The notes under the pieces are model-generated. The model searched no databases, had not been told where the DNA came from, and worked only from the letters and a program-made list of their open reading frames with translations. From Nitrososphaeraceae archaeon (GTDB taxonomy: Archaea; Thermoproteota; Nitrososphaeria; Nitrososphaerales; Nitrososphaeraceae): a stretch of DNA of 9,051 nucleotides. A program made the position numbers and the translations under genes. This document shows positions 6,361-9,051 of this stretch, piece by piece. Where the stretch lies: contig JASHSN010000502.1 of assembly GCA_030038695.1 (NCBI GenBank), positions 1 to 9,051 of the forward strand. The letters run 5' to 3'. How positions within the stretch are numbered: the stretch's first letter is position 1; every line of letters begins with the position of its first letter.

Positions 6361-6370
6361 ACTATATCTT
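6361..6370 (+). promoter_or_regulatory. TATA-like box of the TPR gene
   Basis: ACTATATCTT lies 24-33 bases before the ATG at 6394, with A-rich bases just upstream as in an archaeal BRE/TATA pair. Transcription from here would begin within a few bases of the start codon, giving a leaderless or nearly leaderless message; this agrees with the lack of a Shine-Dalgarno site. Confidence 0.45.
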
Positions 6371-6393
6371 TAGCTGAATTCTCTACAAAAGTT

Positions 6394-7398
6394 ATGAAGT
6401 TTTGCCACAGTTGTGGACTAAAGCTTACTTTAGGAAATGAAAACTTCTGTCCCCAATGTGGAATAAATCTTCAGCAATACAAAACCGTTGATAATAATAA
6501 TCAATCGATTGGCGTTCAGTATACTAAAGGTGATGTGATTGGTGCTGGAATTTCAGGCATTGGGAATATTACTGCTAAAGATATAAACGGAATTACCTAT
6601 AATATTTATATACAGAATGTTTCATCTGAACAGCTTAAAAGTATAATAACTTCTTCTACAGCGCTGACATCTCAAACTTACGAAACCGCAAATGATACAA
6701 TTAGAGAACTACATAAGGTGACAGAAACAAAACAACAGACAGCTCAAGTTATTGAGCAAATAAATAAGGTAGAGAAGCAAGAAGGAAGAGAGATTCAGGA
6801 AATCAAAGTTGGAGAAGTACAAATCTCCAAAAATGAATTGCTGCTAAAAGAACATATCCTAATAGGGAACGAGTTTTTCTATAAAAAAGAATATGAAAAC
6901 TCTATAGAGTGGTATGACAAAGCTTTGGAGACAGATCCTCTGTATGCTGCAGCATGGAATAACAAAGGTGTTGCTCTTGCTAAGTTAGGAAAACACAATG
7001 ACGCTATAGAGTACATTGACAAAGCTTTGCAGATAGATCCTAAGGATGCTGAAGCATGGAATAACAAAGGTTTTGCTCTAAATAATTTAGGAAAACACAA
7101 TGATGCAATATTGTACATTGACAAAGCTTTGCAGATAGATCCTAAGGATGCTGAAGCATGGAATAACAAAGGTGTTGCTCTTGCTAAGTTAGGAAAACAC
7201 AATAATGCTATAGAGTGTTATGACAAAGCTTTGCAGATAGATCCTAGGTTTGCTGAAGCATGGAATAACAAAGGTAATGCCCTTTATATTTTCTCTATAG
7301 AGTGTTATGACAAAGCTTTGCAGATAGATCCTAAGTACGTACTACCCATGAAAAGCAGAGATATAGTTCTTAAACTAATGGATAAGCCACCACAATAG
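6394..7398 (+). CDS. Zinc-ribbon protein with GDVIGxGxSGxGN motif and C-terminal TPR array
   Basis: This 334-residue cytoplasmic protein has four parts. Residues 4-22 are a zinc ribbon (CHSCG and CPQCG; C4, C7, C19, C22). Residues 46-60 read GDVIGAGISGIGNIT, nearly the motif of the small protein at 3080-3613. Residues about 75-150 are a polar, Gln/Glu-rich helical linker. Residues about 152-320 are TPR units of 34 residues (AWNNKGVALAKLGKHNDAI, then DKALQIDP). TPRs bind other proteins, so the likely role is a scaffold or sensor that recruits partners through its glycine motif. The last unit is short: between NNKGNALY and IECYDK only three residues stand where others have eight, a 15-base in-frame loss. 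ATG at 6394 begins directly at the zinc ribbon. The gene stands alone, about 800 bases from the CHAT gene on the same strand. The shared motif, not operon structure, links it to the cluster. Confidence 0.88.
   Translation: MKFCHSCGLKLTLGNENFCPQCGINLQQYKTVDNNNQSIGVQYTKGDVIGAGISGIGNITAKDINGITYNIYIQNVSSEQLKSIITSSTALTSQTYETANDTIRELHKVTETKQQTAQVIEQINKVEKQEGREIQEIKVGEVQISKNELLLKEHILIGNEFFYKKEYENSIEWYDKALETDPLYAAAWNNKGVALAKLGKHNDAIEYIDKALQIDPKDAEAWNNKGFALNNLGKHNDAILYIDKALQIDPKDAEAWNNKGVALAKLGKHNNAIECYDKALQIDPRFAEAWNNKGNALYIFSIECYDKALQIDPKYVLPMKSRDIVLKLMDKPPQ
6951..7330 (+). repeat. 102-base tandem repeats encoding the TPR units
   Basis: Units begin with the GCATGGAATAACAAAGG segment at 6952, 7054, 7156 and 7258, exactly 102 bases (34 codons) apart. 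Copies are nearly identical at the DNA level: 7011-7071 equals 7113-7173 (61 bases) and 6951-6999 equals 7155-7203 (49 bases). The last unit carries the 15-base deletion. Such identity suggests recent expansion, and the number of units probably varies between strains. Confidence 0.9.
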
Positions 7399-7701
7399 AT
7401 CACAAGAACCTGGAAAAAAATCAAGGTGGAAGAGCACCTTCAGATAGACAAGGGCGCGAGATTACTATAACCAGAAAATTAGATTTCTTTTTGAACAGCC
7501 TGCACCAATGCTTGAATATCTTCGATTAGTGTACCAAATGGTTTTTGGAGAGGTGTAAATACTGATAAGACCGCTGGTAGTGTTTTAGGTGAATAACCAA
7601 TGCAGCTTTTGCAATATTGATTAGTTTTGATTTTAGTTTTGACCTTGTGACAATGCTTTGCCCTATCTTTATCAGCTCATAACAGTACGCCTACCTAAGC
7701 T
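7399..7701. other. Intergenic stretch after the TPR gene
   Basis: No supported gene, RNA or terminator hairpin is visible. A T-rich patch at about 7615-7645 (GATTAGTTTTGATTTTAGTTTTGA) could serve as a termination region for the TPR gene, but it lies over 200 bases past its stop. The frames are short on both strands. Confidence 0.4.
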
Positions 7702-7756
7702 CAACGAAACTGCAACGTAACTGCAACGTAACTACAACGTAACTGCAACGAAATCT
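7702..7756. repeat. Five tandem 11-base repeats (iteron-like), CAACGTAACTG
   Basis: Consecutive units are CAACGAAACTG, CAACGTAACTG, CAACGTAACTA, CAACGTAACTG and CAACGAAATCT. The array is flanked by the direct repeat CCTACCT at 7690-7696 and 7759-7765. Spacing of one helical turn would place every copy on the same DNA face. It lies 45-99 bases upstream of the exported-protein start, so a binding array for a regulator is plausible; simple slippage expansion is the alternative. Confidence 0.8.
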
Positions 7757-7779
7757 CACCTACCTGGAATAAGAAGCAG

Positions 7780-7786
7780 TTTATAG
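7780..7786 (+). promoter_or_regulatory. Possible TATA box of the exported-protein gene
   Basis: TTTATAG lies 15-21 bases before the ATG at 7801. That is close for an archaeal TATA box, whose start site would fall near or just after this ATG. Either transcription begins elsewhere, or translation begins at the in-frame ATG at 7870 (codon 24), just inside the hydrophobic segment. Confidence 0.3.
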
Positions 7787-7800
7787 AAAGTAATATTGGT

Positions 7801-8223
7801 ATGATTAAGGAATACTACTACAAAAACAAAAAACAACAACAACTACTACAAAAACCTGAATATGTAATAATGGCCGCGGTTGCAGCTCTGTTTTTTGCAG
7901 GGGTTGTTACTTCGGGAGGTCATGTAAGAGCTGATGACGGATGGGGTGCATACGACTCCAACGGTAATTGGCATTGCGTCTGGCAATGGGATTCAAACGG
8001 ACATAAGGTATGCGAGGCATATATTCAAAAACCACATGTCCAGCAAATAAGTCAATGGGCTTGTCATGACGACCCTAATAGCTCTGACCACTCATGTCAC
8101 CGAATATACCCATTCTCTTCAGAACAACAGCTACATGTCGAAGAGGTCGCATTTTTTCCCGTCGATGATGGATGCAATGGACACTGGGCTTTCAGCTTCC
8201 CGCCAAAGTGTCTCAATAACTGA
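7801..8223 (+). CDS. Small exported cysteine-rich protein of unknown function
   Basis: The 140-residue product has a basic, Gln/Tyr-rich N-terminus (residues 1-20), a hydrophobic segment (about 22-37, VIMAAVAALFFAGVV) and a possible signal-peptidase site after HVRA, before DDGWGAY. The mature part is about 95 residues, rich in Trp, His and Asn, with six cysteines (in WHCVW, KVCEA, WACHD, HSCHR, DGCNG, PKCLN) that could make three disulfides outside the cell. I do not recognise the family. ATG at 7801 gives an unusually long n-region; ATG at 7870 would leave almost no n-region, so 7801 is kept. Overlapping frames at 8066-8287 (+) and 8131-8355 (-) look like shadows. It is followed 200 bases later by a membrane protein on the same strand, possibly also envelope-related. 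No link to the gasdermin cluster is evident. Confidence 0.7.
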   Translation: MIKEYYYKNKKQQQLLQKPEYVIMAAVAALFFAGVVTSGGHVRADDGWGAYDSNGNWHCVWQWDSNGHKVCEAYIQKPHVQQISQWACHDDPNSSDHSCHRIYPFSSEQQLHVEEVAFFPVDDGCNGHWAFSFPPKCLNN

Positions 8224-8360
8224 GGTGTCAGTGTTCTGCATGCCTATTAGAGAGGTCTTAGCGTGGAGAGAATGGTGTATCTGGTAATGAAACGGCTCTT
8301 TTCTATAGATGAACAATCTAATCCCTATACTATTGTTATTGGTGTCGACAAGCAAAGCGA

Positions 8361-8371
8361 CGCTATAATAT
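8361..8371 (+). promoter_or_regulatory. Possible TATA box upstream of the membrane-protein gene
   Basis: CGCTATAATAT lies about 53-63 bases before the ATG at 8424. Transcription would start near 8390, giving a leader of roughly 30 bases. No strong Shine-Dalgarno site precedes the ATG. Confidence 0.35.
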
Positions 8372-8423
8372 TGTTAGTGGTGGCGACAGTCCTTTGGGAC
8401 TTTTGTGATGGGTTGGTTAAGAA

Positions 8424-8864
8424 ATGAGAAGTGGAGTCATTGCAGGCGGGATAATACTGATTGTATTAGGAATTATAATATTTGGAATATCTAGTTGGAT
8501 CCAAAACGTTCAAAGCAATAATATCCAACAATGCAACCAGCTTACGGGTCAATTGGCACAATCATTAGATAGTAACACAGCAAACACTTGTAACAATGCT
8601 ACGTCTTATTTGGCTGCCGCTAATACTGGTATAGCAGTGGCAATTATTATGATAGTAGTTGGGATAGCATTAACAATTAGTGGTGCGTTGCTCCGAAAAA
8701 CAGAGGCGACAAAGATGGAGACGACAAAGACGGAACAATACAATATTCCCTCAACACAACCGTGTAAAGCATGCGGACAAAAGATAAAATGGAACCAAGA
8801 CTCTGTTGTTGAAGGCCATGATATCTGGCACGCAGGATGTTATCCGAACACTGTCAAGTCATGA
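8424..8864 (+). CDS. Two-helix membrane protein with C-terminal zinc-binding (LIM/treble-clef-like) tail
   Basis: The 146-residue protein has one membrane helix at about 5-25 (GVIAGGIILIVLGIIIFGIS) and a second at about 66-91 (NTGIAVAIIMIVVGIALTISG). Between them is a polar Asn/Gln/Ser-rich loop with two cysteines (QQCNQL and NTCNNA), probably outside and able to form a disulfide. After the second helix come basic residues (LLRKTEATK), which place the tail in the cytoplasm. The tail holds CKACGQKI and WHAGCY with an intervening His, a compact four-ligand zinc site similar to half a LIM domain. The family is unknown to me; a signalling or anchoring role is possible but not shown. The T-rich stretch right after the stop suggests that transcription ends here. 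Confidence 0.78.
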   Translation: MRSGVIAGGIILIVLGIIIFGISSWIQNVQSNNIQQCNQLTGQLAQSLDSNTANTCNNATSYLAAANTGIAVAIIMIVVGIALTISGALLRKTEATKMETTKTEQYNIPSTQPCKACGQKIKWNQDSVVEGHDIWHAGCYPNTVKS

Positions 8865-8873
8865 CCAGGACTG

Positions 8874-8902
8874 TTTCTTTCTATTCTTTTTTTGCTTTTC
8901 TT
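8874..8902 (+). terminator. T-rich archaeal terminator after the membrane-protein gene
   Basis: Starting nine bases after the TGA, the + strand is a run dominated by T: TTTCTTTCTATTC, then TTTTTTTGCTTTTCTTG. Archaeal RNA polymerase terminates at such U-rich tracts without a hairpin. The remaining bases to the window end (8903-9051) hold no supported gene. Confidence 0.6.
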
Positions 8903-9051
8903 GCGGTACGTGCTCATACATTGTATAAACAAAAGAAAATGTTTGATATAGCTAACCTGATGGGTGAGGATTCAAACGAAGCAAAATGGAATGATAATTA
9001 TAAAATCAAGTAGTATGACAAACCGGAAAGTATAAAGCTAACGATGATTGT

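Noticed and set aside
6879..7202. 107-codon - frame with internal repeats
   Set aside because: Its repetition is simply the reverse reading of the TPR units.
7702..7756. CRISPR array
   Set aside because: Units are 11 bases with no spacers, so this is a direct tandem repeat, not repeat-spacer alternation.
8066..8355. Overlapping frames on both strands near the end of the exported-protein gene
   Set aside because: They lack start signals, and the exported protein's frame with signal segment and ordered cysteines is the better reading.

Overview
The window most likely comes from a mesophilic archaeon, and I favour an ammonia-oxidising thaumarchaeon of the Nitrososphaerales (Nitrososphaera/Nitrosocosmicus type). 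The reasons are an A/T-rich composition with long decayed intergenic stretches, TATA-like boxes about 25 bases before short or absent leaders, archaeal-style pentapeptide repeats with an N-terminal Cys/His cluster, TPR and zinc-ribbon proteins, and a T-rich 3' end in place of a hairpin terminator. This is inference; no rRNA, tRNA or core gene is present to settle it.

Layout: 3-437 (+) is the tail of an unrecognised protein ending in a zinc-binding Cys/His cluster. 438-1835 is mostly decayed DNA, with a C-terminal CHAT-protease relic on the + strand (about 1183-1303) and a clearer CHAT relic on the - strand (1510-1773). 1836-2681 (-) encodes a protein that I read as a gasdermin, the pore-forming executioner of pyroptosis-like death. 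3080-3613 (-) encodes a small protein with a glycine-rich motif followed by helices. Divergent from it, 3692-5578 (+) encodes an intact protein with a Cys/His cluster, pentapeptide repeats and a CHAT caspase-like protease domain. An IS481-like integrase-core fragment (5579-5782) abuts its stop codon. After a gene-poor stretch, 6394-7398 (+) encodes a zinc-ribbon/TPR protein carrying the same glycine-rich motif as the small protein. 7801-8223 (+) encodes an exported Cys-rich protein and 8424-8864 (+) a two-helix membrane protein with a cytoplasmic zinc-binding tail. A T-rich terminator follows.

How the genes may work together: in bacteria, gasdermins sit beside caspase-like or trypsin-like proteases that cut off a short C-terminal inhibitory peptide and release the pore. 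Here the gasdermin is followed on its own strand by a broken CHAT protease, and an intact CHAT protease lies about 1 kb away. Two proteins in the window share a motif of the form GDVIGxGxSGxGN, which could be a homotypic recruitment or amyloid-like signalling element. My hypothesis is an archaeal gasdermin-CHAT cell-death (defence) module whose original protease has decayed and may have been replaced by the pentapeptide-CHAT protein. Cleavage, interaction and defence are all untested; what is directly visible is the gene content, the catalytic His/Cys motifs and the shared motif.
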